DNA of 55,527 bases from Mycobacterium sp. (GCF_004298145.1 NZ_SCRH01000029.1:1-55527), one strand, 5' to 3'; shown: positions 34,407 through 44,502, counted from the first letter of the stretch. Notes: generated by a model from the letters alone, not told the origin. Program-made: numbers and translations.

Positions 34407-34916
34407 TCAGGTCATGCCCTTTGCTCGACGCCCCAGTGCACGGACCACTTCGCGCTGTGCGTCGCGCTGCGCCATGTCCTGGCGCTTGTCGTAAGCCCTT
34501 TTGCCGCGCGCAAGAGCCAATTCGACCTTGACCTTGCCCTCGGAGAAATACAGAGACAGCGGCATCAAGGCGAGGTTACCATCTCGAATCTTGCCGACCA
34601 GCCTGTCGATTTCTTGCCGATGTAACAACAACTTTCGGTTGCGCCGCGGGTCATGATTGGTCCAGCTACCGTGCTGATACTCCGCAATGTACAAGTTACG
34701 CAACCAGACTTCGCCGTCGTCGATGGTTGCGAACGCGTCTGCTAACGATGCTTGACCTTCGCGCAGGCTCTTGACCTCGGTGCCTTGCAACGCCACTCCG
34801 GCCTCGAACGATTCGATGATCGAATAGTTGTGCCGCGCTTTGCGATTGGTGGCAATAACCTGTTTGCTGCCACCTTTGCCGCCCGCCGCTTTGGCCCGGC
34901 CGGAACCCTTGGCCAC
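34407..34916 (-). CDS. smpB: SsrA-binding protein SmpB
   Basis: A 169-residue protein that binds the tRNA-like end of tmRNA and brings it to stalled ribosomes. Signatures: ATNRKARHNYSIIESFEAGV, LQGTEVKSLREGQASL, YIAEYQHGSWTNHDPRRNRK and a basic C-terminal tail (GKRAYDKRQDMAQRDAQREV). The GTG at 34916 (AKGSGRAKAAGG) lies 2 bp past the ftsX stop, so it is in the ftsE-ftsX-smpB operon, as in other mycobacteria. The tmRNA gene is only 2 kb away. Confidence 0.97.
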   Translation of the reverse strand: MAKGSGRAKAAGGKGGSKQVIATNRKARHNYSIIESFEAGVALQGTEVKSLREGQASLADAFATIDDGEVWLRNLYIAEYQHGSWTNHDPRRNRKLLLHRQEIDRLVGKIRDGNLALMPLSLYFSEGKVKVELALARGKRAYDKRQDMAQRDAQREVVRALGRRAKGMT

Positions 34917-34918
34917 AG

Positions 34919-35812
34919 CTATCGCCGGATATAGAGGCGCAAGGTCGCGTATGCCGTCAGTGCCGCCATCGACACGCCGAGCAGAAACAGCCACGGCGTG
35001 ATATAGAGGATGTCGGCGTAGTCGACCTTGGCGATCAGGTGAGCTTGGTAGAACTGGCTCAGCGCGTTGTCCAGGAACAATGCCCTCACCAAAATCAGAC
35101 CGATGACGGCGATGGCGACACCGATGGACGCGGCGAGCATCGCCTCCACCAGGAAGGGTAGCTGGGTGTACCACCGGCTGGCACCCACCAGCCGCATGAT
35201 CCCGATCTCGGTGCGTCGCGTGTACGCCGCGACCTGCACCATGTTGGCAATCAACAGGATCGCCCCGACGGCCTGCACCAGCGCGACGGCGAACGCGGCA
35301 TCCCGCAAGCCGTCCAACACCGCGAACAGCCGGTCGATGAGATCTTTCTCGTTGAGGATGCTTCGCACCCCGGGCTGACCCTGCATCGCGGCATCGAATT
35401 CCGCGTGCTGTTCGGGGTTGTTCAGTTTGACGATGAACGACGCGGGAAACGAGTCCTTACCCGCCACATCCTTGAACTCCGGGAACTTCTTGATGGCGTC
35501 GTTGTAGGCGTCCTGCCGGTTGACGAACCGCACCGATTTGACGTCTTGCCGCGCATCGACCTTGTCGCGCAGCGCCTTACACGGCGCGGACGCGCACGTT
35601 GCGTCGTTGGCGGAGATGTCGTCGGTGAGGAACACCTGCGTCTCGACGCGGTCGAGATAGATCTCCCGGGAATTGTCGGCCAGCCGGACCACCAGCAGCC
35701 CACCGCCGAACAGCCCGATCGAGATCGCGGTCGTCAGGATCATCGCAGCCGTCATCGTGACGTTGCGGCGAAGTCCGGTCAGGACCTCGTTGAGCAGGAA
35801 GCCGAAGCGCAC
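34919..35812 (-). CDS. ftsX: Cell division protein FtsX
   Basis: A 297-residue membrane partner of FtsE that activates the peptidoglycan hydrolase RipC during division. It starts [20 protein letters not shown], has one span near residue 30, an extracytoplasmic domain of about 120 residues with two cysteines ([11 protein letters not shown]), and three C-terminal spans ([20 protein letters not shown] onward). Length is normal. It abuts ftsE with no gap and precedes smpB. Confidence 0.97.
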   Translation of the reverse strand: MRFGFLLNEVLTGLRRNVTMTAAMILTTAISIGLFGGGLLVVRLADNSREIYLDRVETQVFLTDDISANDATCASAPCKALRDKVDARQDVKSVRFVNRQDAYNDAIKKFPEFKDVAGKDSFPASFIVKLNNPEQHAEFDAAMQGQPGVRSILNEKDLIDRLFAVLDGLRDAAFAVALVQAVGAILLIANMVQVAAYTRRTEIGIMRLVGASRWYTQLPFLVEAMLAASIGVAIAVIGLILVRALFLDNALSQFYQAHLIAKVDYADILYITPWLFLLGVSMAALTAYATLRLYIRR

Positions 35813-36505
35813 TTAGCGGTCCATCCCGTAGATGCCGCGCTGCTCGTCGCGAACCAGCCTGCCCAACGACAGCTCGACGACCCGCTGGCGCATCGAGTCG
35901 ACGATGTGGTGGTCGTGCGTGGCCATCAGCACCGTCGTCCCCGTGCGGTTGATCCGCTCCAACAAATCCATGATGTCCTTACTGGTATCTGGGTCGAGGT
36001 TGCCCGTCGGCTCGTCTGCCAGCAGTACCAGCGGCCGGTTGACGAACGCGCGGGCTATCGCCACCCGCTGCTGCTCACCACCGGACAACTCGTGTGGCAG
36101 CCGATTGGCTTTGCCGGACAAGCCGACGGTTTCCAGCACGTCGGGCACCACCCGGTTGATCGCGTCGGTCCGTTTGCCGATCACTTCCAGGGCGAAGGCG
36201 ACGTTCTCGTAGACCGTCTTTTGCTGCAGCAGGCGAAAGTCCTGGAAAACACTGCCGATGACCTGGCGCAACCGCGGAATGTGACGCCCGCGCAGCTTGT
36301 TGACGTGGAATTTTGACACCCGGACGTCTCCGGCTGACGGGGTTTCGGCGCCCAGCAGCAGCCGCATGAACGTCGATTTGCCCGAGCCTGAAGGGCCGAT
36401 CAGGAAGACGAATTCACCCTTGTCGATCTTGACGTTGACGTCCTCCAGCGCCGGGCGCGCCGACGCTTTGTACTTCTTGCTGACGTGGTCCAGGGTGATC
36501 ATCAC
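35813..36505 (-). CDS. ftsE: Cell division ATP-binding protein FtsE
   Basis: A 230-residue ABC ATPase driving FtsX. Walker A is GPSGSGKST ([20 protein letters not shown]), Q-loop VFQDFRLL, signature [14 protein letters not shown], Walker [13 protein letters not shown], and H-loop [10 protein letters not shown]. Start ATG at 36505 (a second ATG follows directly). Operon ftsE-ftsX-smpB runs leftward, as in M. tuberculosis Rv3102c-Rv3100c. Confidence 0.97.
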   Translation of the reverse strand: MMITLDHVSKKYKASARPALEDVNVKIDKGEFVFLIGPSGSGKSTFMRLLLGAETPSAGDVRVSKFHVNKLRGRHIPRLRQVIGSVFQDFRLLQQKTVYENVAFALEVIGKRTDAINRVVPDVLETVGLSGKANRLPHELSGGEQQRVAIARAFVNRPLVLLADEPTGNLDPDTSKDIMDLLERINRTGTTVLMATHDHHIVDSMRQRVVELSLGRLVRDEQRGIYGMDR

Positions 36506-36545
36506 GGCACGCCAGTGTAGCGGTGATTTTCGCTGGCAGGCGAAG

Positions 36546-37025
36546 TCAACTGGCCGGGGGCGGCGACGTCGGCGCCGGGCCGAGGCCCGGCTGCGGTTGC
36601 TGCGGCGCCGGCGTGGGCGGGGTTGTGCTGGGCGGGCAGAACGGCGCCGGGAGCACGCACGGCAACTGCGGCAATTGGAACGGCGGCGTTGTTGTGGTCG
36701 TCGTCACCGGCGGCGGTGGAGGAGGCGGCGTGCTCGTCGGGGTCGGCGTATAGGTGACGGTGGCCGGCGGCTGCTGGATGCGACTGCGCGGCACCCACGT
36801 GTAGTTGGGGTCGGGCACGAACCCGGGCGGCACTACCTGCTGGGCCGGGGGTTTGGGCGCCGGTTCCGGGCGATAGGTGTCGTAGACCCACCACGCCACG
36901 AAGAAAGCGATGATCAGCACGAAGGTCGACGTGCGCATCCGGCCGCCGAAGACGTAATTCGGCCAGCGATGTTCCCCATCCGTGTCGTCGCCGCGCTTTT
37001 CGAGGATGTTCAGGGTGAACTTCAA
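36546..37025 (-). CDS. Proline-rich membrane protein (Rv3103c-like)
   Basis: A 159-residue protein: about 30 cytosolic residues, one span ([20 protein letters not shown]), then an extracytoplasmic region very rich in Pro and Thr, with two late cysteines in [14 protein letters not shown]. Position between mscS-like and ftsE equals Rv3103c. It overlaps the MscS stop by 4 bp. Function unknown; a wall-spanning stalk is a reasonable guess. Confidence 0.85.
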   Translation of the reverse strand: MKFTLNILEKRGDDTDGEHRWPNYVFGGRMRTSTFVLIIAFFVAWWVYDTYRPEPAPKPPAQQVVPPGFVPDPNYTWVPRSRIQQPPATVTYTPTPTSTPPPPPPPVTTTTTTPPFQLPQLPCVLPAPFCPPSTTPPTPAPQQPQPGLGPAPTSPPPAS

Positions 37026-38017
37026 CGCTTCTGCCCCGCAGCTTGGACTTCATCGTCGGTGGGCTGTTCGGCGGCCTGGGCGGCCGGGACGGACGGGTCC
37101 TCGACGAGCCCCACCCGCGCGTCCGCCGCGGTCACGATGCCGACGCGGGCCAGCGCCCGAATGACCAGGACGCGGAGCTGCCGGCCGACCTCGAACTGCT
37201 TGCCGGGCAGGGTCCGGGCCACCAGCCGCAGGGTGACGGTGTCGACTCCGATGCTTTCCACGCCCATGACGGTGGGTGCATCCAACAGCAATTCCCCCAG
37301 CACGGGGTTTTCCGTTGCGCGGCCGCATTCCTGGTGCAGAACCTCGTTCACCCGGTTCAGGTCGGCGCTGGTCGACACCGGGATGTCCACCACCGCGCGC
37401 GCCCAATCCTTGGACAGGTTGACCACCTTGACGATCTGCCCATTGGGAATGGTCAACACTTCGCCGTCCGCCGAGCGCAACCGGGTCACCCGTAACGTCA
37501 CGTTCTCGACCGTGCCGCTGGCCTCCGTCGCGGCAACGACGGTGAGGGTGACCAGGTCGCCGAAACCGTACTGCCTCTCCATCAGGATGAATAAGCCGGA
37601 CAGCAGGTCCCTCACCAACTGCTGCGCCCCGAAACCCAGCGCGGCACCAACCACCGTGGCCGGCGCGACCAGTCCCCCCACCGAGAACTGCAGCACATCG
37701 GCGATCTGCATCATGACCCAGATGCCGATGATGACGACCGACACCCAGGAGATCACCGACGCCACGGCCTGGCGGTGCTTGGAGGCTTCGGAGCGCACCA
37801 GCGCGTCGCTTTCGGCGAAGCCCAGGTTGAGCTGTCGGGTCACCTGTTGGGCCACCCAGTTGACGAACCGGGCCGCCAGCACCGCGGCGATCAGCACCAT
37901 GACGATCCGAAGACCCCTGGTGATGAGCCACTCACCGATCTCACCCCGCCAGAAGTCGTGCCAGCGGTGCGTCGCTGACGTCATAGCTGCGGCAAGAACG
38001 CTTGTGTTATTCGTCAT
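37022..38017 (-). CDS. MscS-family mechanosensitive channel (Rv3104c-like)
   Basis: A 331-residue small-conductance mechanosensitive channel family protein. Membrane spans: [40 protein letters not shown], and the pore helix [20 protein letters not shown]. The beta domain begins [11 protein letters not shown] and contains [18 protein letters not shown], a hallmark segment. The ATG at 38017 overlaps the prfB stop by 11 bp; the ATG at 37984 is an alternative. A downshift-relief or ion channel role is inferred from the family. Confidence 0.88.
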   Translation of the reverse strand: MTNNTSVLAAAMTSATHRWHDFWRGEIGEWLITRGLRIVMVLIAAVLAARFVNWVAQQVTRQLNLGFAESDALVRSEASKHRQAVASVISWVSVVIIGIWVMMQIADVLQFSVGGLVAPATVVGAALGFGAQQLVRDLLSGLFILMERQYGFGDLVTLTVVAATEASGTVENVTLRVTRLRSADGEVLTIPNGQIVKVVNLSKDWARAVVDIPVSTSADLNRVNEVLHQECGRATENPVLGELLLDAPTVMGVESIGVDTVTLRLVARTLPGKQFEVGRQLRVLVIRALARVGIVTAADARVGLVEDPSVPAAQAAEQPTDDEVQAAGQKR

Positions 38018-39128
38018 CTTTTCGGTTGCGCCAACGGATTCCCGCTTCCAGGAATCCGTCGATGTCTCCATCCAGGACGGCCGCAGGATTGCCGACCTCG
38101 TACTCGGTCCGCAGGTCCTTGACCATCTGATAGGGCTGCAGCACATAGGAGCGCATCTGGTTGCCCCACGAACTGCCACCTTCGCCTTTTAACGCGTCTA
38201 GCTCAGCGCGTTCTTCGGATCGCTTGCGCTCCAACAACTTTGCCTGAAGCACTCGCATCGCCGAGATCTTGTTCTGCAACTGCGATTTTTCGTTCTGGCA
38301 GGTCACGACAATACCCGTTGGGATGTGGGTTAAACGTACCGCGGAGTCGGTGGTGTTCACGGATTGGCCGCCCGGGCCACTCGAGCGGTAAACATCAACG
38401 CGCACATCGCCTTCCGGAATATCGATGTGGTCGGTGGTCTCCACCACCGGCAGCACCTCGACTTCGGCGAACGATGTCTGACGCCGGCTCTGGTTGTCGA
38501 ACGGGCTGATTCGCACCAGCCGATGGGTGCCCTGCTCCACTGACAGCGTGCCATAGGCGAACGGGGCGTGCACGGCGAACGTCGCGCTCTTGATGCCGGC
38601 CTCCTCGGCGTAGGAGGTGTCGAACACTTCGACGGGATACTTGTGCTGCTCGGCCCACCGGATGTACATCCGCATCAGCATCTCGGCCCAGTCGGCGGCG
38701 TCCACCCCGCCGGCGCCGGAACGGATCGTGACCAGCGCCTCGCGCTCGTCGTACTCGCCCGAGAGCAGGGTGCGCACCTCGGTGGCCTCGATCTCGGCCT
38801 GCAGCGCCTTCAGCTCGGCGTCGGCCTCGGCCAGCGCGTCGATCTTGCTGGCGGCGTCCCCGCCTTCCTCGGCCGCCAGCTCGTAGAGCACCGGCAGATC
38901 GTCCAGGCGCCCCCGCAGCTCCTCGATCCGGCGCAGCTCGCCCTGAGCGTGAGATAACTCACTGGTGACCCGTTGGGCGCGGGCCTGGTCGTCCCACAAT
39001 TGGGGATCGGACGCCTCGTGTTCGAGCTTCTCGATGCGGGTGCGCAGACCGTCCACATCGAGCACCCGCTCCACCGTGGTCAGGGTGGAGTCGAGGGCGG
39101 CGATATCGGCTTGACGGTCGGGTTCCAC
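38007..39128 (-). CDS. prfB: Peptide chain release factor 2
   Basis: A 373-residue class I release factor reading UGA and UAA. The codon-recognition SPF motif is in [14 protein letters not shown], and the catalytic GGQ in [19 protein letters not shown]. The GTG at 39128 ([15 protein letters not shown]) matches known mycobacterial N-termini. The reading frame is continuous: the in-frame UGA and programmed +1 frameshift used by E. coli prfB is absent. It is divergent from fprA, and the downstream MscS-like gene overlaps it. Confidence 0.97.
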   Translation of the reverse strand: MEPDRQADIAALDSTLTTVERVLDVDGLRTRIEKLEHEASDPQLWDDQARAQRVTSELSHAQGELRRIEELRGRLDDLPVLYELAAEEGGDAASKIDALAEADAELKALQAEIEATEVRTLLSGEYDEREALVTIRSGAGGVDAADWAEMLMRMYIRWAEQHKYPVEVFDTSYAEEAGIKSATFAVHAPFAYGTLSVEQGTHRLVRISPFDNQSRRQTSFAEVEVLPVVETTDHIDIPEGDVRVDVYRSSGPGGQSVNTTDSAVRLTHIPTGIVVTCQNEKSQLQNKISAMRVLQAKLLERKRSEERAELDALKGEGGSSWGNQMRSYVLQPYQMVKDLRTEYEVGNPAAVLDGDIDGFLEAGIRWRNRKDDE

Positions 39129-39291
39129 AGCCGACAACGTTACCCGGGGCCCTCCGAGCAGCTCAGCCACCGGCGAGTGCTGAAATCACAACCAGCGATC
39201 ATGCGTTTAGAGTCAAGTCACGATCATGTGCGCCCCGCGTTGCGTGCGACAGCCTCCGCGCGTTGAACCGGGCCCGAAGAGAAGGTCGAGA

Positions 39292-40659
39292 ATGCGCCCG
39301 TACCACGTTGCCATCGTCGGCTCTGGACCGTCGGGGTTCTTCGCCGCGTCGTCCCTGCTGAAGGCAGCCGACGCGTCGGAAGACACCGATGTCGCCGTTG
39401 ACATGCTCGAAATGCTTCCCACCCCGTGGGGGCTGGTGCGCTCCGGTGTCGCGCCCGATCACCCGAAGATCAAGTCGATCAGTAAGCAATTCGAGAAGAC
39501 GGCCCAGGACCCGCGCTTCCGGTTCTTCGGCAACATCTCGGTCGGCGAACACGTGCAAGCCAGTGAGCTCGCCGAGCAGTACGACGCCGTCGTCTATGCG
39601 GTCGGGGCGCAGTCCGACCGCACGCTGAACATCCCCGGCGAGGAGCTGGCGGGCAGCATCGCCGCCGTCGATTTCGTGGGCTGGTACAACGCGCATCCGA
39701 ACTTCGAGGAGGCCACGCCCGACCTGTCGGGCGCCCGGGCCGTGGTCGTCGGTAACGGCAACGTCGCGCTCGACGTCGCGCGCATCTTGGTCACCGACCC
39801 CGACGTCCTGGGGCAGACCGACATCGCCGACCACGCCCTGGAGTCGTTGCGCCCGTGCGGCGTCGACGAAGTGGTGGTCATCGGACGGCGCGGGCCGCTG
39901 CAGACCGCCTTCACCACGCTGGAGCTCCGCGAGCTGGGCGAACTGGAAAACGTCGACGTGATCGTCGACCCGGCCCAGCTGGAGGGTGTGAGCGACGAGG
40001 ATGCGGCCGCGATCGGCAAGACGGCCAAGCAGAACATCAACGTGCTGCGCGATTACGCGAAACGCTCCCCGCGCCCGGGACACCGCCGGATCGTGCTGCG
40101 CTTCATGACCTCGCCGATCGAGATCAAAGGCGACGACCGGGTGGAAGGGATCGTGCTCGGCCGCAACGAGCTGGCCACCGACACCAACGGGCGGGTGTCC
40201 GCCAACGACACCGGCGAGCGCGAGGAGCTACCGGTTCAGTTGGTGGTGCGCTCGGTCGGTTACCGCGGCGTGCCCACCCCGGGGCTGCCGTTTGACGAAC
40301 GGACCGCGACGATCCCCAACAGCGGCGGGCGAATCGACGGGAGCCGCAACGAATACGTGGTCGGGTGGATCAAGCGCGGACCGACCGGCGTCATCGGCAC
40401 CAATAAGAAGGACTCCCAGGACACGGTGGACACGCTGTTCGCCGATCTGGCCCGCGGCGACGATGGCGGCCTGGCGGATTTCCCGGAAGACCATGCCGAC
40501 CGGCTGGCCGATTGGCTGGCGTCGCGCCAGCCCAAACTGGTCACCTCGGAGCACTGGGGGCTCATCGACGCCCATGAGCGGGCCGCCGGGGAGCCGCACG
40601 GGCGTCCCCGCGTCAAACTGCCGAGCTTGGCCAAGTTGCTTCGGGTGAGCCACGGCTGA
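39292..40659 (+). CDS. fprA: NADPH:ferredoxin reductase FprA
   Basis: A 455-residue adrenodoxin-reductase-type flavoprotein. The FAD loop is VAIVGSGPSGFFAASSLLKA, the NADP loop VVVGNGNVALDVARIL, and EMLPTPWGLVRSGVAPDHPK is characteristic of FprA. The C-terminus carries the NEYVVGWIKRGPTGVIGTNK signature. It feeds electrons from NADPH to ferredoxins for P450s and other oxygenases, possibly including the Rieske oxygenase in this window. The ATG at 39292 follows GAAGGTCGAG. Order matches Rv3105c-Rv3106. Confidence 0.97.
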   Translation: MRPYHVAIVGSGPSGFFAASSLLKAADASEDTDVAVDMLEMLPTPWGLVRSGVAPDHPKIKSISKQFEKTAQDPRFRFFGNISVGEHVQASELAEQYDAVVYAVGAQSDRTLNIPGEELAGSIAAVDFVGWYNAHPNFEEATPDLSGARAVVVGNGNVALDVARILVTDPDVLGQTDIADHALESLRPCGVDEVVVIGRRGPLQTAFTTLELRELGELENVDVIVDPAQLEGVSDEDAAAIGKTAKQNINVLRDYAKRSPRPGHRRIVLRFMTSPIEIKGDDRVEGIVLGRNELATDTNGRVSANDTGEREELPVQLVVRSVGYRGVPTPGLPFDERTATIPNSGGRIDGSRNEYVVGWIKRGPTGVIGTNKKDSQDTVDTLFADLARGDDGGLADFPEDHADRLADWLASRQPKLVTSEHWGLIDAHERAAGEPHGRPRVKLPSLAKLLRVSHG

Positions 40660-40732
40660 TCGCCGATTCCACCTGCGTCGCGGGGACGAACGGCTCTACT
40701 CAACCCCATCGATTCTCCGTAGCGTTGAGGTC

Positions 40733-41149
40733 GTGGGTCGCGACGAACCGGTGAGCGTGCTTGCCGAAGACGAGAACTGGAATCTGTTGGGCAGTGTCGC
40801 GCTTGGCCGGCTGGTCACCAACTTCGCCGGTGAGCCCGAGATCTTTCCGGTCAACTTCGTCGTGCAAGACCGCACCGTGCTGTTCCGGACCGCCGAGGGC
40901 ACCAAATTGTTCTCGGCGGTGGCGAACCACGCGGTTGTCTTCGAGGTGGACGACCACAACCTGATCGAGGGCTGGAGTGTCATCGTCCGCGGTCGCGCGC
41001 GGCTGTTGAGAACCGACGCGGACATTCACGACGCCGAACGCGCGCAGTTACTGCCGTGGACCGCGACGGTCAAGCCGCATTATGTGCGGATCACGCCGAC
41101 CGAAGTCACCGGTCGCCATTTCCGGTTCGGCCCGGAACCCGAGTTATAG
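40733..41149 (+). CDS. Pyridoxamine 5'-phosphate oxidase-family protein
   Basis: A 138-residue split beta-barrel protein of the PPOX/flavin-binding class. Family pattern: LGSVALGRLVTNFAGEPEIF, PVNFVVQDRTVLFRT, TKLFSAVANHAVVFEVDD. Similar mycobacterial proteins (Rv3129-like) belong to the dormancy set and may bind FMN or F420. The GTG at 40733 is used. It converges with the Rv3134c-like gene, overlapping its end by 6 bp. Confidence 0.83.
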   Translation: MGRDEPVSVLAEDENWNLLGSVALGRLVTNFAGEPEIFPVNFVVQDRTVLFRTAEGTKLFSAVANHAVVFEVDDHNLIEGWSVIVRGRARLLRTDADIHDAERAQLLPWTATVKPHYVRITPTEVTGRHFRFGPEPEL

Positions 41150-41923
41150 GTTGCCGCAGCGAATCGCGAGCACGGAGTGCCCCGCGTCGCACAGATGCTC
41201 GGCGCGGTAGGAATCGGTGACCAGCAGCCGGCCCGCCTCGGGGTGGGCGCGCAGGTATCGGTCCACGCTGCCGCCCGCAACGGCCTGCTCGGCGTGGACG
41301 TCGGGGTACAACCGTGTCCACCGTGTGAGTCGGCGATCCAATTGCGCATGCGCCGTTGGGTTTCCGAATGTGCCGTCGCGGGTGTTTTTCGAGATCCTCA
41401 CCGCCCGAAGTGTGGCTCGGCGCAGTCTCGCTTCCTCGAACGCGTGCCGCAACACCGTGCCGTTGTCCACTTCAACGACGACGCTGCTGACCCGGGGTCT
41501 CGCCGACTGTTGGATTATCGCGACAGGACACAGCGCCAAGCGGACCAATGAGGACGCAACCGACGGTCCACCGTGGCAGGCGTGCTTGAGCCCGATCTGG
41601 CCGACACAAATCATGACCGCCGACCTCGATTCCTCGACCAGCTTGAGAACCGTTTTGCCCCAAAGAATCTCTGTTTCCACCTTGACCGGTTCGCCGGCGG
41701 CATCGACGGCGCGATGGGCGTCGACCAACGCGGCATGCGCGACGGCGAGCAGGGTGTCGCCAGCACGCACACCAGAGGTATCCCGCGGATCGATGACGTA
41801 CACGAGCCGCAACGGGATATCGCGGCTGACCGCCTCGTCGATCGCCCATACCGCCGCGTGTATCGCCGCCCGAGATCCGTCGATTCCAACGACAATCGCG
41901 GGGACTGAATACACCTTGCTCAT
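41144..41923 (-). CDS. Universal stress protein, Rv3134c-like
   Basis: A 259-residue two-domain USP. Domain 1 starts AIVVGIDGSRAAIHAAVWAI; domain 2 is recognisable by VVVEVDNGTVLRHAFEEARL and RLTRWTRLYPDVHAEQAVAG, which strongly recall Rv3134c, the first gene of the M. tuberculosis dosR operon. Here dosR and dosS do not follow; a PPOX gene converges instead. The upstream divergent region contains a DosR-box-like sequence. The ATP motif of USPs is degenerate, as in Rv3134c. Confidence 0.9.
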   Translation of the reverse strand: MSKVYSVPAIVVGIDGSRAAIHAAVWAIDEAVSRDIPLRLVYVIDPRDTSGVRAGDTLLAVAHAALVDAHRAVDAAGEPVKVETEILWGKTVLKLVEESRSAVMICVGQIGLKHACHGGPSVASSLVRLALCPVAIIQQSARPRVSSVVVEVDNGTVLRHAFEEARLRRATLRAVRISKNTRDGTFGNPTAHAQLDRRLTRWTRLYPDVHAEQAVAGGSVDRYLRAHPEAGRLLVTDSYRAEHLCDAGHSVLAIRCGNL

Positions 41924-42181
41924 CGCGACTTCCTTCGTTGAGCGGTGGACGGGTGTTGGCCACCCCGTTCACTCTCAGAATATTCGCCGTAAACCGCTCT
42001 CCCCCAGAGGCATTGGTCCCGAAATAGGTGCCATTTGACCCTATGGGCCCCTAACCAGCCGAAATTTACTGTTGCCATCGCGACACCAGCAACCGAATAC
42101 TGAGTGCGGACGAAACCAGGTTTGTTTGACATGCGAGACCGCGGGCACGACCAGCCACCACCTAGACGGGAGACCTCGCAC
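41924..42181. promoter_or_regulatory. Divergent promoter region with DosR-box-like sites
   Basis: Between the USP and norB genes, the complement of 42007-42024 reads TTTCGGGACCAATGCCTC, close to the DosR consensus TTSGGGACTWWAGTCCC in its left half and core. A second weaker match, TTGACCCTATGGGCCCCTAA, lies at about 42035-42054. Both are placed to act on either gene. Confidence 0.55.
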
Positions 42182-44500
42182 ATGACCACTCAACGGACAT
42201 CCGCTCAACAGCCATCGTCACAACCCCTGGTCGGAAAAGGCTGGGTCCAGGGCGTCGCCCTGGTCATGATTTTCGGCTTCCTGGTGATGGGCATACTGGC
42301 CTACCGCACGTATTCGGCATCGATGCCGATGCCGGACAAAGTTGTCAGCGAATCCGGTCAGCTGCTGTTCACCGGCGACGACATCACGCGAGGTCAGGAG
42401 ATTTACCAGGCGCGTGGGCTGATGGAATACGGCTCGGTGCTGGGCCACGGCGCCTACCTGGGACCCGACTACACCGCGGAGTACCTGCGGAGGTCCACCG
42501 ACGACGTCGCCGATCAACTACGCGCGCAAGGCATGGCCGATCCGCACGACCGGGTAGTGAGCGAGTTCCGCACCAACCGCTACAGCCCGGCGACCAAGAC
42601 GCTGGTGTTCACCGACCGGCAGGCTGCGGCCTTCGACCGCATTCAAGGTTATTTCGCCGCTTATTTCGGTGAGAACTCCACGAAATACGGACTGTTGCCA
42701 CACCTGATCACCGACAAGACGCAGATTCGCCAGCTGACAGGGTTCTTCGCTTGGACGGCGTGGGCAGCCGCGGCCGAACGCCCCGGCCACAAATACACCT
42801 ACACCAACAACTGGCCCGCCGAAAAGCGCGTGGAGAATGGTCCGACCGCTGCGGTGATCGTGTGGTCGGCGCTGTCGCTGATCGCGTTGCTGGGTGGCAT
42901 CGGGATCATGTTCGCCATCTATGGACGCTGGAGCCAGAAGGTGGGCTGGCATAGCGCCGAGGCGTCCACGCTGTCGTTCCGCCAGCCCGGCGAGGTGAGC
43001 CTGACCCCGGCCCAGCGGGCCTGCATCTGGTTCTTTGCGATCGTGTCCGTGCTGTTCCTGGGGCAAACGCTGCTGGGCGCGGCGGCGGAGCACTATCGGG
43101 CCGATTTGTCGACGTTCTTCGGGCTGGACCTGGCCCGCGTGCTGCCCTACAACCTGGCCCGCACGTGGCATCTACAGCTGGCGCTGTTCTGGACCGTGGC
43201 GGCATTTCTGGCCGGCGGCATCTTCCTGGTGCCGTTCATCGCGCGCCGGGAGCCCAGACGTCAGGCGCTGCTGGCGTACGTGCTGCTGGGCGCGGTGGCG
43301 CTGGTGGTGTTCGGCTCGCTGATCACCGAGGCGCTGTCCATCTACGGCGTGATTCCCGAAGGCGGGCTGTTTTCCCAGCAGTGGGAATATCTAGATCTAC
43401 CGCGGTTGTGGCAGATCCTGCTGATCGTCGGCCTGTTCGTGTGGATAGCGATCATCTGGCGCGGCATGCGAGCCAGGCTCAAGGGCGAGTCGAAGATGAA
43501 CATGCCCTGGCTGTTCTTCTTCGCCGGCCTGGCGATCCCCGTGTTTTACACCGTGGGCGTGCTGGCCGGTAGCGGCACCCACTACACCGTCGCCGACTTC
43601 TGGCGGTTCTGGGTCGTGCACCTGTGGGTCGAGGACTTCCTCGAGCTGTTCACCACCGTGATGGTGGCCTACATGTTCGTGCTGCTCGGGGTGGTGCGCG
43701 AGCGGATCGCGCTGGGCGTGATCTTCCTCGACATCATTCTGTACTCCGCAGGCGGCGTCATCGGCACCATGCATCATCTGTACTTCTCCGGCACCCCGGT
43801 GGAGCACATGGCGCTGGGCGCGTTCTTCTCTGCCGCCGAAGTCATCCCGCTGACCTTCCTGACGGTCGAGGCGTGGGCGTTCCTGCAGCTGGGTGCCCAC
43901 CAACAGTCCGGTGACGCCAAGCCGTTCCCGCACCGCTGGGCGGTCATGTTCCTGGTCGCGGTGGGATTCTGGAACTTCTTGGGGGCAGGCATCTTTGGCT
44001 TCCTGATCAACCTGCCGATCGTCTCCTACTACCAGATCGGCACCGCGCTGACGGCCAACCACGCGCACGCGGCCATGATGGGGGTTTATGGCATGCTCGC
44101 CGTCGGCCTGGCCATGTTCGCCTACCGCTATGTGATCCCGGCCGACAAGTGGCCGGAGAAATTGGCCCGAATCTCGTTCTGGTGCATGAATATCGGCCTG
44201 GCATGGATGGTGTTCGCCACCCTGCTACCGCTGGGCGTGCTCCAGCTCTACCACTCGGTCAACGACGGCTACTTCGAGGCGCGGTCGCTGGGCTACATCA
44301 CCAAGCCCGGTAATTCGGTGCTCGAATGGCTGCGGATGCCGGGCGACATCATCCTGATCGTCGGCGGTGTGCTGCCGTTCGTCTGGATGTCCTGGATCGC
44401 CCTGCGCAACTTCCGGTCGGGAACGACGACTCAGGAATTGCCCGAAAATCCGTTGTACACCCTGGCCGCGGCCGACGCCGCTGTTCCGGCGACGGACTGA
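42182..44500 (+). CDS. norB: Quinol-dependent nitric oxide reductase (qNOR)
   Basis: A 772-residue haem-copper-family enzyme reducing NO to N2O with quinol electrons. The N-terminal cytochrome-c-like, haem-less extension typical of qNOR is present (GQEIYQARGLMEYGSVLGHG), followed by about 12-13 further spans. Haem and non-haem iron ligands are visible: His in LARTWHLQLALFW, His and Glu in HLWVEDFLELF, the HH pair in GTMHHLYFSG, and NHAHAAMMGVYG. The ATG at 42182 is the likely start. It is first in a three-gene operon with a Cys-rich membrane protein and a slipin. M. tuberculosis lacks this gene. Confidence 0.95.
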   Translation: MTTQRTSAQQPSSQPLVGKGWVQGVALVMIFGFLVMGILAYRTYSASMPMPDKVVSESGQLLFTGDDITRGQEIYQARGLMEYGSVLGHGAYLGPDYTAEYLRRSTDDVADQLRAQGMADPHDRVVSEFRTNRYSPATKTLVFTDRQAAAFDRIQGYFAAYFGENSTKYGLLPHLITDKTQIRQLTGFFAWTAWAAAAERPGHKYTYTNNWPAEKRVENGPTAAVIVWSALSLIALLGGIGIMFAIYGRWSQKVGWHSAEASTLSFRQPGEVSLTPAQRACIWFFAIVSVLFLGQTLLGAAAEHYRADLSTFFGLDLARVLPYNLARTWHLQLALFWTVAAFLAGGIFLVPFIARREPRRQALLAYVLLGAVALVVFGSLITEALSIYGVIPEGGLFSQQWEYLDLPRLWQILLIVGLFVWIAIIWRGMRARLKGESKMNMPWLFFFAGLAIPVFYTVGVLAGSGTHYTVADFWRFWVVHLWVEDFLELFTTVMVAYMFVLLGVVRERIALGVIFLDIILYSAGGVIGTMHHLYFSGTPVEHMALGAFFSAAEVIPLTFLTVEAWAFLQLGAHQQSGDAKPFPHRWAVMFLVAVGFWNFLGAGIFGFLINLPIVSYYQIGTALTANHAHAAMMGVYGMLAVGLAMFAYRYVIPADKWPEKLARISFWCMNIGLAWMVFATLLPLGVLQLYHSVNDGYFEARSLGYITKPGNSVLEWLRMPGDIILIVGGVLPFVWMSWIALRNFRSGTTTQELPENPLYTLAAADAAVPATD

Positions 44501-44502
44501 CG

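Noticed and set aside
36546..37025. Pro-rich Rv3103c-like protein as another toxin or ESX substrate
   Set aside because: It has a membrane span, lies in the conserved division gene row and lacks WXG or YxxxD/E features.
38007..39128. Programmed +1 frameshift in prfB
   Set aside because: The frame is continuous from the GTG; there is no early in-frame UGA as in E. coli.
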